Part shown: piece by piece, positions 39,491 to 50,490 of the stretch
How the letters are laid out: each line of letters starts with the position of its first letter
Numbering within the stretch: position 1 is the first letter of the stretch
From: Gryganskiella cystojenkinii
Lineage: Eukaryota; Mortierellomycota; Mortierellomycetes; Mortierellales; Mortierellaceae
DNA: 64,000 nt
NCBI GenBank assembly: GCA_015852425.1
Contig: JAAAIG010000013.1
Location: 17,554-81,553 of the forward strand
Direction of reading: 5' to 3'
Translations under genes and position numbers: made by a program
The notes under the pieces: model-generated
What the model saw: the letters and a program-made list of their open reading frames with translations, nothing else
What the model was told of the DNA's origin: nothing
Database searches by the model: none

Positions 39491-41353
39491 ATGGACCTGC
39501 CTCCAGAGATCACTCCAACCATAGCGCGGTATCTCTGTCTCGACCAACTTGCTTGCTGTGTCCTTGTCTGTCGCGCCTGGAACTCAATCTTCAGCCCTGC
39601 ACTCTACCGCCGTGACATTCGCTTCTCTCACGATGACACCCTCCAGGTCCCATCTCTCAAGGCCGCATCCCGTAACGCCCCCCTCTTTCGATCCTTACTC
39701 TGTGCGGGTGTGGTCCAATCCAACTATCTCTCGCTTCCCGGAATCACCAACCTCACTCGTCTCAGTCTCTCCCGCGGAGCTCTTGGTCCCGTTCGGTTTC
39801 CATCCCTTTACTGGAACTCAGTCACTGCTCTCCTCCGAAGAAACCCCTGTCTTCAAGAACTACGGCTCGGAACTGGCCTCTTCCCACCCACGCCAACTTT
39901 ATTGGACGCTGCATCAGAGACGCAAACGCAATTGAGGGACCACTTTTGGGATGCTGCCGCGGATATCCCCCATCTGAAGAGTCTTATCCTTGTGAGCACT
40001 CGTTCGCAGACCGACAGCAGAACTCATTGCGCTGGGTTCTGGAGAGTTCTTTCAAGGTTGGAACTCCTGAAACTTGTCTTTTGTTGCCTTACTCATCTTC
40101 AAGAATCGACTTCTTTTATTTCCTCTTCATTTTCTTCGTCGTCGTCTTATTCTCCTTCTTTGCCTTTATCGCTATCGCCAACACAGAAGACTCCGCCGTT
40201 CGGTTTCAAACCGAGACTGAAAGAGTTACGACAGATGCCCTATCTTATGGGAACCGCTGAGGCATTGGAACAACTTCGAATCCTCTCCTATTGCACAGAG
40301 TTATCGAGACTGTACTGGACCTTTGCAATGCGTCAAGGAGATGACACAGAGGGATCCTCATTCCCAAGGGCAGAGTTCTTGCGATTGATCCGGGCACAGA
40401 CCTGGCCTCTGCTCCGAGAGCTGAGATTAAAGGGTGTCGATTTCGATGACAATGAAATTTCCCAAATCCTGGATGGGTTGCTTCAGCAGCGAGAGCACAA
40501 CCGTGATAGCTGCCACAACGACGACCAACGCGATACAATGACCTTGAGCAACAACAGCAGCAACAACAACAATAACAGAAGCAGTCGCGGTCATCTCGTG
40601 TACCGGTCTTATCAAGCCTCCAGCAGCATGGAAAAGTTCAGTGTCTCGGGACATGGATTCGGTTTTAGAGCGATACACTCCCTGTCTCAACATTTCGCAA
40701 CACTACAATGGGTCGACATCTCTGGCGGCGCAAACCGGACGAGTCATGCACTTCAATCCATCTTGCAGTCATGCCCTGGTCTCAAGGGTATCGAGGGCGA
40801 TATCTTGCGAGTCTCCGATATGGCCCTAGGAAAGCCCTGGGTCTGTTTGGGGTTGACTTATTTCGGGGCAGACATTGTGGTCAATAGCGTTGAGGTCAAT
40901 CCTTCGCGAGAGCGGACACCACACCACCCAGGACAAATTCTCGAGTCTGAACAGCAATTGAAACTAGGAGGGTCTGCGCATCCGACTCCAACTATGACTG
41001 GTCACGATTTCGTGTATGAGCAGCTGTCCAGGTTGACAATTCTCCAAGACCTGAATCTCCATGGCATGTACAAGTCATTATCGTCGAACGAGAAGGATTA
41101 CGACGAGAGTCATCAGCGGCTAAGGTTGGATCTGGACCATGGCCTAAATCGACTGGCAGATCTGAAGCGGGTTCAACAGCTGTTTTTCCGTCGTCCTCAA
41201 AATATGACGATGCGGGAGATGGATTGGATACAGCGGCATTGGTGCGGATTGCGGCAGATCTCGTGGGAGATGAATGGTAGTGATACGGCAATACAACAAG
41301 ACCTGGCAGACGCTTGCAGACAGTGGGGGGTCAGCCCTGTGCGACTTTCGTAG
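39491..41353 (+). CDS. F-box / leucine-rich-repeat protein
   Basis: A single-exon frame of 620 aa. The first 40 residues form an F-box (LPPEITPTIARYLCLDQLACCVLVCRAW split across the motif, with Leu-Pro at the start and the VCRAWN end), which binds Skp1 in SCF ubiquitin ligases. The rest carries irregular leucine-rich repeats, e.g. LTRLSLSRGAL, LQELRLGTGLF, LLRELRLKGVDFDD and LQWVDISGG, for substrate binding. Ser-rich and Asn/Gln-rich low-complexity loops (about 40110-40190 and 40540-40590) lie between repeats. The substrate is unknown. Such F-box/LRR genes are numerous in Mortierella-type genomes, and a remnant of a related gene lies at 58609-58944. Confidence 0.8.
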   Translation: MDLPPEITPTIARYLCLDQLACCVLVCRAWNSIFSPALYRRDIRFSHDDTLQVPSLKAASRNAPLFRSLLCAGVVQSNYLSLPGITNLTRLSLSRGALGPVRFPSLYWNSVTALLRRNPCLQELRLGTGLFPPTPTLLDAASETQTQLRDHFWDAAADIPHLKSLILVSTRSQTDSRTHCAGFWRVLSRLELLKLVFCCLTHLQESTSFISSSFSSSSSYSPSLPLSLSPTQKTPPFGFKPRLKELRQMPYLMGTAEALEQLRILSYCTELSRLYWTFAMRQGDDTEGSSFPRAEFLRLIRAQTWPLLRELRLKGVDFDDNEISQILDGLLQQREHNRDSCHNDDQRDTMTLSNNSSNNNNNRSSRGHLVYRSYQASSSMEKFSVSGHGFGFRAIHSLSQHFATLQWVDISGGANRTSHALQSILQSCPGLKGIEGDILRVSDMALGKPWVCLGLTYFGADIVVNSVEVNPSRERTPHHPGQILESEQQLKLGGSAHPTPTMTGHDFVYEQLSRLTILQDLNLHGMYKSLSSNEKDYDESHQRLRLDLDHGLNRLADLKRVQQLFFRRPQNMTMREMDWIQRHWCGLRQISWEMNGSDTAIQQDLADACRQWGVSPVRLS

Positions 41354-41806
41354 AAGGTATAGAGGGGGAAAGAAGTAGAGTGATGAGGGGGACCAGAGAG
41401 AGAAGTAGAGGTAGAGCGAGAAGGTGAGGACGAAGAAAAGTAATGTTTTAAATGCACGCCACTAAAAACAGCATTTGATGTGACTGAGCTTTCTTTGTTC
41501 TTTCAAAAGTGGTGTGATGTCAAAGAGCCGCTGAAGTCAAAGGAGAGACGGTTTGTTGGTGGCCTGTTCTTTTTTTTTTTTTTTTTTTTTTTTCTTTGTC
41601 TTTTCACGTCATTCCATCCTCCCCTTTCCATTCTTTCACTTTGCACTTTTTTCCGTTGCTGCCACATATCCATCCCTGGCTAACAGTTTCCCCCACATCC
41701 CACCCCTGAAAAATAAACACGGTTGACATTGCAACCGGTGTATTCTCATTCCTCAACTGTTCCTGTTTTCTTGTTCTCTTCTCCTCTTCATACTCATTAC
41801 ATCCCA
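41354..41806. other. Intergenic region with long poly-T tract
   Basis: No gene is seen. A run of 24 T lies at 41570-41593, followed by a pyrimidine-rich leader for the START-domain gene that starts at 41807. Confidence 0.6.
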
Positions 41807-43108
41807 ATGGTCGACACAACCCAGTCGCCGTTGGCGATGTTGGTCCTCGTTACACCCTATACCATCCTCTATGTTGTAAACGAGCGTGAGTACCTTTTCT
41901 TCCTCTTTTATACCCGTTTACAGTTTGCCTCTCTGCTTTTCTCACGCCTACTAATAATGATGTCAAAAAATATCTTTTTATTTTTTTCTTTATGCCCAAT
42001 CCTATAGTCTTCTTGCATGGCATCCTCGACAGGATTCATTATCTCTTCTTTGAGCTGATCTTTGTCCTTGCCTTCCGCAGAGTCTTTGGACTACCTGACC
42101 TTGCAGAACGATTCTTCCCCGCGCGGTTCCTGGCACCAAATTCAACCCTGGAACAAAAGAATGTTCAAACTGTCGAAGGCGTCCAACCGATCAAGACCAC
42201 TCTTGCTACAGGAACCGATCTCACAGGAAACACAAAGCCAACAACGCAAAGGATAGCATCAACTGCAGACGACAACAAAACTGCTGCAACAACAGCAACA
42301 CTGACCACATGCACAACTCTTGCAGGAACAACCCTGGCAAAGTCAACGACAACCAATCGACCCATCGTCGGGGCTGCGCAAACTGCTACTGCAGCGGCAG
42401 CTCATCCCTACGCACAGGACCTCTTGTCCATGGAACACAAATTCATGGATTACATCAACAACAGCGATATCTGGGATAAGGTCTACGAGGACAAAACTGT
42501 CACACCTGCGTCCAAACCAGGAGAACCCTGGATTGAGGTCTTTCAATACAAGGAAAGACCCATGTGTTACAAGATCATGGCGAGGATGAACAGTTCTGCA
42601 GCCGTGACCTTTGACACGCTCTGCGATCTCGATCGAAGGTCTGATTGGGATCCCATGTGTGTCGAAGCCCGTGTTTTGGAGAATGTCAAGACTCTACCGG
42701 GCACGACGGTTCAATACGTTCGCACAAAGGCTGTTTGGCCCACGGCTTCCAGGGACACTGTCGTTTTGGGAACGATCAAGGAATTAAAGAACGGACAGCT
42801 GTTTATGGTCAATGCGAGCGTGCAACATGCCAGTATGCCTGAACGCATCAAGGAAAAGATTGTCCGGATGGAAACCGCGGTCGCAGGACATATTATCACG
42901 CCAGAGGGACCTTCATCTTGTCGTCTCGTTCAAGTCTTGGATGCGGATTTGAAAGGCTGGATCCCGGACAAGGTTATTCAAATGGGTAAGAGTGTAGGGG
43001 TGGTACTTTTTACTGTTATCTCCTCGATAGAAAAAAAAGGATCGGGGGGGTTCGTTCATTTCACATGGACTGCTTCTCGTTTCATTTTCTTTTATTAATT
43101 CTTTCTCT

Positions 43109-43140
<32 letters not shown>

Positions 43141-43804
43141 TTGTTTTTATCCTCTTTGTTTAGTCTCTACAAAAGCCGTACCTGATGGACTCCGTGCCGT
43201 GAACGCGTTGATCCCAAAAGTCACTTCGTACTCTGTCTCCAAATCACTTGCTAAGGCCGCCAAGGATCAGATGGAGCTCGAGACAACCCTACAGGATCCA
43301 AGACGAGGCAACTACAACAGCGAGTCCATGCTGGAGGGCCACACGAACGACTTGGAACTGGACCCTGAAGAAGTGGAGCTTCCTCGAGAAGACAATGAGA
43401 ACAAAATTGAGGACAAAAAGACCAATCTCGAAAACCAGGATGATGATGACGACGACGACAACAACGACAAGGGATTAAGAGCCACTGAGAGCAATATCTC
43501 CCTATCAGCTCTGTCAGAACGTCTGCGAGCGCTCGAAACCGAGATGGGCATGGGATTGCGGTCAAGACCCAGAGCTGAAGTAGCAGATGGAAAGTCGAAA
43601 ATCAAGTCCTCTCGCAGTGGTAATTCTGCCGATGCGGGCACTCTGGAAAAGGTCAAACCCGCAGGAAGCACTTTCCGAATGTTTTGGGAAGGTGTCAAAG
43701 AAAACTTTGGATTGGGACTCGCTGGCAAGGCCAACAAGATTCTTGTCGCCGTCTTGGTCGTCGCCATCCTAGGATCCAGTCTGGCAAAGTTCAAGAGACG
43801 TTGA
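41807..43804 (+). CDS. START-domain lipid-transfer-type protein with N- and C-terminal membrane segments
   Basis: Exons 41807-41885, 42008-42985 and 43164-43804 (GT-AG; 1698 nt, 565 aa). The N-terminus has two hydrophobic segments (MLVLVTPYTILYVV and a second one after the first intron, HYLFFELIFVLAF). A Thr/Ala-rich linker follows, then a START domain (about residues 170-400) with EPWIEVFQYKERPMCYKI, DRRSDWDPMC, RTKAVWPTASRD and a C-terminal helix ending AVNALIPKV. An acidic, Asp-rich linker precedes a final hydrophobic segment (KILVAVLVVAILGSSLA) ending in KFKRR, a tail-anchor-like terminus. START domains bind sterols or phospholipids. With both ends in membranes, a role at an organelle contact is plausible but inferred. 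The second intron holds a CT microsatellite. Confidence 0.82.
43103..43142. repeat. CT microsatellite in START-gene intron
   Basis: A tract of TCTCTCCC and CT repeats lies in the intron 42986-43163, just before the acceptor, where it also serves as a long polypyrimidine tract. Confidence 0.75.
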
Positions 43805-43989
43805 ACGTCGTTGTATAATAGCATGACTACTCCTTGTAAAATATAATTTCCTAACATGTAAATTCTTGTAATGCGGCCTTCTGTCCTTATTCTGTCTTAC
43901 CCATAACAATATCCATTTATGTGTTGTATGATCATGTTTATGTTACAAAGTTCTGGATTATTCCAACGGTGTCTTTTTTGGTATCTATT

Positions 43990-46900
43990 TTACAAGTCTG
44001 GTTCCTCATGAACCACCAAGGCCTCAAGATCGGCCTCCAAATCCGTCGATGTCACTGTCGCAGACACCTTTCTCAATTGATGCGGCGGTTGCCGCGCCTG
44101 CTGCTCTTGACCATCCAAGAGGGTCTGCCAGGCTTTGAGTTCCAAAAGATCATGCTCACTTTGGAACGAGATGGACATCTCAAGACACTCAACATAGATC
44201 TGATACTTGACCATCTCCTTGAGCAAGTGCCTCGATCGTCTCTCCCAGTTATTGAATGCTTTCATGTGGTTTGTTGACTTTGGGGGGAACTATAGGAAAA
44301 GAAAGAAAATCAAAACATCAAAAAAGAAGAGTGTGTTAGTGGTCGAGTATGGCGATCGCGTTTTTTTGATAGTAGCCGAGAATTTGTTGCATAAACAAAA
44401 GAAATGAATGCATATGTATGCCTTACTAGTTTCAACATGGGTCCGCGATGTTCCTGATGCAATTCCATTTCAGACTCCAGTCCTCGGACATACTTCTTCA
44501 AAGCCCGCAACTGATCTGTCTCTTCCGCATGAGGACTCAACGCCATGGCAGGTTGAGGCGCAGTCCATTCAAAGATTGTTATCTGATCACCCAGAGGAAT
44601 AGACGCTGATCCGGGTGAAAGGGAGTTGCTTGCTACACTGCCGCTACCAGTGATGGCGCTAAAGCTCGACAGGGAAATTGATCCGCGTCTGGAGGACGAA
44701 GATTTCATGGACGTGGATCTTCCTGTACTCCGGCTCTGAAGAGGACTACCACTGGTCGATGAGGTTGCTCCAAAGTATCCATTGGCATCAGCAGGCTGAT
44801 TCAGATTGTGGCTCGAAGACGACAAAGCAGGTGGCGATGGGCTTGCCAACGCCACTGGACTTTGAACAAAGGGACTTCCGACGGCTGTTTGACTGACGGG
44901 ACTCAAACCCAATTCCTGTTGGACCGAGGTCAACTGTGGATATAATGACGATGAGGGCGAGGACGGCGTGGGTCGTGACATGTAGACCTCCAAGGCTCTT
45001 CCCCATCCGTAATCCATGTTAATAACGCCTCCGATCAGAGGTTCCTTACTCGTCCTTGCGGCCCAATAGTTGCAGCTCCGGGCCCAAATCTCGCATTCCT
45101 GTGGGCTCGAGGTCTGGAAGAGGTAGACTGCGCCAGTGAACAACTGGACTGCAAAGACATGTTGGCGTGTAGAGGAGTAACCAGGCGGTGGGAGAATGTT
45201 GGTGATGGTATGTTGCAGTGGGATCTCGTCAAACAGTGGCATATTGATCATTACGGATGTTGCTGGTGCTGAACTAAGATCACTCCCCTGTTGAGCCGAG
45301 CTCGGAGTGCTGGATGCTGAGGACGATAAAGGTTTTGAAGTTGGTGACGTCCAGGAGGCTTTTGGTAGCGAAGGAAGTGTTCCATCAGATCGGAACATGG
45401 TCAAAGATCCTTGCTCCATGTCCAGAACAACCAAGAGTTGTCTCCAGGCTCGATGCTGCGCCTTTTTGTCACTCCGTTCCAACAGATGCTTTCGCCAGAG
45501 AATACCCTCAATTCTATATCGTGATTGAAGGTGTAGATGATGGCGTTGCTCCTTTTGCTCCTTTGTGAACTCGTCCATAAAATTGGCTAGTGGATGTGGT
45601 TCCTCGGGGCGTGCGGTCTCCAACAGAACATCCTCGCCATCCACTCGGTTCCGCCGTTGTTCATCGTGAGGACCACCTACAGACAGTGATAACGTGCTGC
45701 TTTGTAGAGATGCGAGGCTGTTCTGGGAGGCAGAGGGGGTGGTCGTATCACTCGAAGTAGTTGTGTGCACGGAGCTGGGTCCTGTCGAAGCGATTGTTCC
45801 TGTCGAGTCGAGCATGGCGGGATTGCTGTGGGGCATATGCTGTGGATACACAATATCTTGTGAGCTGACCGGTCCTCGGTTCACAAACGAGCTACCACTA
45901 CTGCCACCGAAATTGGTCTCAAAGTTTCCAAAGACGCTGTGCCGAGATCTGCTCGTAGGCGGTACGATAGACAGAGTAGAAGTGATGAGTGTTGAGACTG
46001 GTCGATTAGAGCTTCTCGTCTTTGTCTCCGCCTCTGCCTCAGCCTGAGCTTGCGCCACTGCCAGAGCAGTAGCTCTTGACTGCGCTCTTGTCTCTGCTTG
46101 TGCTTGTGCTTGAGCGTTCAGTCTCTGGATCGCTTCGTTTCGTAGTTGACTCGTCCTTGCGCTGATGGACCGCTTGCGGCTCAAATTCGCACCCGCTCCG
46201 CCAAATAGTCCCACGCCTGAATCCGTAAGTTGATCTGGACCACCAGGGTAGAGTCCTTGAGGCTGCTGACTTTGTTGATTAGATGCAAACAGCGAGTTGG
46301 GTTGGATCAGGCGACTCATCCGGTTTGAGGAGAACAGCGAAGATCCAAATCCACCGCTGGTCGGTACCAAGGAGGGTGATGTTGGAGGAGATGATACTGC
46401 ACTGAAAGTACTGTTCGATCTTGAGCCTGACCTGCTGCCAAGAGGTCCGGTTACTGGTGTTGTCGCGGTGGTCGAAACGGCGGAGCTTGGCAATCGAATC
46501 TGACTCTGCTTTACGGATGTATAAATCTCCTTGAAGAGGTTCTCCAGCTCCTGAGTCCATGCCTTGCCATTTCCATAGCCACCGTTAGCAGAAGGGTCAG
46601 TTCCCATCTTGCTGTTATTGGAGTTCAAATTGGTGTTAATATTGTTGCCTGGATCGTATCCTCCGCTTTGTTGACTGTGACCACTCTTCCAGCTCTTGAC
46701 ACTCGGCGTTCTCCGTTTACCCATCGACGGGAAACTGGAAGCTGACGTTGACGGTGCAAGGCCAGTTTCAGGGATAGAATCTGAAGTCAAGGACCTTGGC
46801 ATGCCCAAGCCTGCGGGATCCACGACGAGCGACATGTTTGCTGCAGAACCGAGTCCTGAGCTACTCTTCTGAGCCTGCACGACCTCAAGCGTGTTCTTGA

Positions 46901-49416
46901 CAAAGGCTGACCGAGACATCTTGGTTGATTGTTGAACGACGTGAAGGTCCGTGTTCAGAAGCAATATTGAGTAACTGACGGCATGCACGACGTCCTTTGC
47001 GTTGTCTGCGACGGCCAAGAGCATGGGACGACTTCGTCCACCGGCACTACTTCCGCTGCTTCGGGTATCGTTGCAATCCACATACCGCTGTGCAAAGGCC
47101 TCCAGAATGCGATCGACCTCCTGTGTCTCGCCCTTGAGGATAAGCTTTTGGCACAAAAGTCGGAAAGCAAAGTCGATTCGTTTGCCCCGGAAATCAAAAT
47201 GGTTCATATAAGCTGTCACGACCTGCTGATGGAAAGGCTTTGGGGTTCCCAAGTATTCCGAGATCTCTTCACGCCGTAAGAACGATTTGTCCTCGTCAAA
47301 ACATCGTCGAGCGGTCCTCTTTGCAAGTAATTCCGAGCTCTCGAGTTGATCCTCCGTGGTTGAGATGTTCGGTGTTACAAGTGTCGGAGTTGCAAGAGGG
47401 TGTTGAGGCTTTAATACATTGTCCGTGTCAACGCAAACAGTCAAGGGTCTCTTTGGTACCGGTGGTTGGACGAGGATACGACCAAAGGAGCTCGGTAGAA
47501 TCGGACTGGAATCAGGGCCATCGGATGGTGGTAGTGATGAAGTCTCGATTGTCAATGGCTTCGTTGCTGATTCAGAGACGGGCGAGATTGGTTCAGGTGG
47601 AGCTACGAATCTTTCTGTTTCCGACTCTTGGACTGATGGAGTGGTCGGAGTCTCTCTGGAAGTGGAATCCGTACCGACGATCGAATCTGCTTCAGGGTGA
47701 TCATCGTTTCCAGAGCTCAAGGGTATAAACATGGTCATGGGTCTCCTGGCAATTGACCTTCTCGCCTCGCCGAATTCATTATGAGCCGAGGGGCTGCTCA
47801 TTCCCCGTACTGTTCCTGGAGAAGATGGCGTGGAGGTTGATGAGGTCAAAGGTTGAACAGGTGCGCCACTAAATCCATGTAGGCTTCCCAGACTGTATTG
47901 CGAAAAGCGGATCGAGTTTCCACGAGAGAGACCTAGGGAGTAGCCGAGCGCATCTTGGACATACGAGGCTCGCCTGCTGTTCCTGTCACTGGCTTTGATA
48001 TTGATCGGGTTGGAGGTTTCAGAAGAATCCATGGATTCCCTCCTCTCGGCAGCGTCCTCGTCAGACAGCGTTGACTTTACAGAGTAATAGAGCGAGGTTT
48101 GCGACTGATTGAGGTGGATTGATCCAGTGTCATAAAGTCTTGAGAGCCGATTCGTGATGGCAGCAGGGACATCCTCATCCTCATCTTCATCCTCGTCTCC
48201 GTCCTCATATTCCTCATCTTCCTCATCCTCTTCGTCTTCCTCTTCATCGGGGTTTCTTTCACGGGTCTCGTCGTAGTCCTCGGGTATAAGCACTGCTTCT
48301 TCAACCAGCAGTGCGAGGCTGTCAGCGACTTCTTTTGGTGTGAAAGCTGTGGACATGAATTGAGGATCGCCCGTCACTATGGTGTCGACTGCTGTGAGGT
48401 CATTGGTATGCTGCTCAGGCTTGCCCCCAAAAGTGAACCTGGATGACAGTTCCTGACCGAGTAGAGGTGAGAGAGGCGGCGGTGTGTCCAAGGGTCTGAC
48501 TTTACGACCGCTCTGTGATGAAAGTGATCGAACCATGGAAGGGTCTGGAGACGTCAATTGTGGAGTCGTGGTCGTGGTCCCTGATGGTGAGGTCGCGCTG
48601 ATTTCAAAATAATTGTTTGGGGTTGGTATTGGTGGCGCATCCTTGTCATCAAAATTCTACGAGAAAAAAGAGAGCTTTTTTTCTAAGTCCGCGGAAGCAT
48701 AAAAGTATGAAGAAAGATATCATTAAAAAACAAAGAGTGCTCTGTAGAGAACAATACCTTCACAAACTTTTTCAAGAAGTTACTGCTCCCCTTTCTGACG
48801 ATCCTTGAGATGTTCCCTGCAGTTGACTAGAGATGAAAGAGGACAGTAAAGACAGCTATTGACCGTTAGTGTCTTTGGCTACTTAGATCGATATGCTCAA
48901 GTCTATTTCTTTTTTGGCTCGAAGGGAGAGAGGAGATCACTGTTAGCTTTTTTATAATTATACCTTGAATCCGCCTGTGCTCTCACTTCTCTTGCGATGT
49001 TTATGAAAGGAAGCACTAGAGCCGCTGTCGATGCTCGCCATCGAGCCCAGACTTTGAGCCTGGACTTGCGCCAATGAAAGTGCGCCCCTGCTGCTGATGC
49101 TGCTGCCGTTGTTGTGATGATAATGACTCATGAAATCGCCTTCTGCCGTCGTGGTCGCGATCCCGGTAGAGGCCATGGAGGAGAGTGAGAAGGAGGTGAA
49201 TGAGGTCGGGATGGTCTCGTACAGTTCATTATTTGCTGTATCGTTGTGGTTGTGGTGATGATGGTTGTGATGAGTGCTCCCGCCTAGGTTTGGTGTGCTG
49301 GCAGCGGATTTACTTCCAGCCCAGTGCCCGTACGAGTTTCTGTTGCCATTGGAGGATGGTTTGAGGGAGGCGATATCCGAGTCATCAGCGTGTGTGTTTA
49401 TGGATCCACCGAGCAT
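43990..49416 (-). CDS. Sec7-PH ARF guanine-nucleotide exchange factor (Syt1-like)
   Basis: Exons 49416-48964, 48826-48758, 48656-44427 and 44289-43990 (GT-AG; 5052 nt, 1683 aa). The central Sec7 domain has EISEYLGTPKPFHQQVV, the catalytic-Glu loop ILKGETQEVDRILEAFAQRY and SILLLNTDLH, so it should promote GDP-GTP exchange on Arf GTPases. A PH domain follows (RYRIEGILWRKHLLER to the Trp near SCNYWAARTS), and the C-terminus is a coiled-coil-like segment (FNNWERRSRHLLKEMV). Sec7+PH with long disordered regions is the layout of yeast Syt1. About 25 residues are inserted in the Sec7 domain between YVDCND and VVHAVSY. Low-complexity parts include an acidic Glu/Asp run (about 48165-48250), a His-rich stretch in exon 1 and an Ala/Gln-rich repeat (46025-46120). 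Confidence 0.88.
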
Positions 49417-50490
49417 TGTTAAGAAGGAGATACAAGGCCAGGAGAGAAGGAGAAGGGGAAGACAGGGTTTGAGGAACGGGAATGGAATCTGTGCAACAAT
49501 GAAATAGGTCAGTGCTGCTATAAAGTTGAAAGGAGAAAAAAAGGCAAAAAAAAGGGGGAAGACGACCGGATGAGTGTTTTGGAGAGAGACCGAAGACAGA
49601 CAGAGAAGAGAGCAAGAGCGACGAAGAGAGAAGACGGGGTCAGTCAATGAAGTAAAACAGTCAGAGGAGTGTCATCCGTTTGATATTATTCATACACTAA
49701 AAAAAAGAACGAAAAAAAAGTAACCCGAGATAGTTGAGCGTGTGAGCATTCGGTGGATATTAACCAGAAAAAAAGGGTGCGTGTGTGTGGTTTGATTTGA
49801 TTGATCGCCATTCATTGAAAGATCGAAGAGGACAAAGAGGAGGAGAAGTAGCAAAGGGAAAAGGTTAAGATCATGTCGTTATCCACGAGGTAACTGAAGA
49901 CAGACGCGAAACTCGGCAGGGTGACCGCCGCACGCGCTGAATCCCAAAGGAAATAAAGAAAAAGTCATATTTGTGGAGGATATAAATACCCTGTCGAGCC
50001 AGCGAACAAAGCTCAAAGACCACGGAGGGAGGACAGATAATAAAAGGACATGGAACGAGAAAAGAGGGTTTGAACAATGCGTACCACTGTTTCCTTCTGC
50101 TGAGAGTAACAATTGACCGGTATATAAAGCAGATTAGACCGAGTCGAGGAAGTTAGAAGAAGAATAGAAGGATGATGGAGTCTGCTACTGGAAACAGACA
50201 ATAGAGAGAGGGAGGGAGAGAGAGAGAGGGATGAGATATGAACAGAGTGACGATTACAAGCAGAGAATGAAGATGGAGAGAGATTTCGTATGTGAAGTAG
50301 AAAGAAGAACAGTGTGTGCATGTGTATGTGAGTGTGTGTTCCCCCTATGTGTGAAGGGTCCATTTAATTGATGGGAGTGACTGTCTTTTGATTACTGATT
50401 GATGGACCAACACACAGAACGCGCTCTGTTTCTTGGCCTTCGTTCACTTGATGCATTCATTGATTCCACCACACACTGCAATAGAGTATA
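49417..50490. other. Divergent intergenic region between the Sec7 and PMS1 genes
   Basis: No supported gene. It is strongly purine-rich on the plus strand (CT-rich leader for the minus-strand Sec7 gene) up to about 50330, with GA tracts at 50200-50230 and a GTGTG tract near 50310-50340. The last 100 bases before 50491 form the PMS1 promoter side. Confidence 0.5.
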
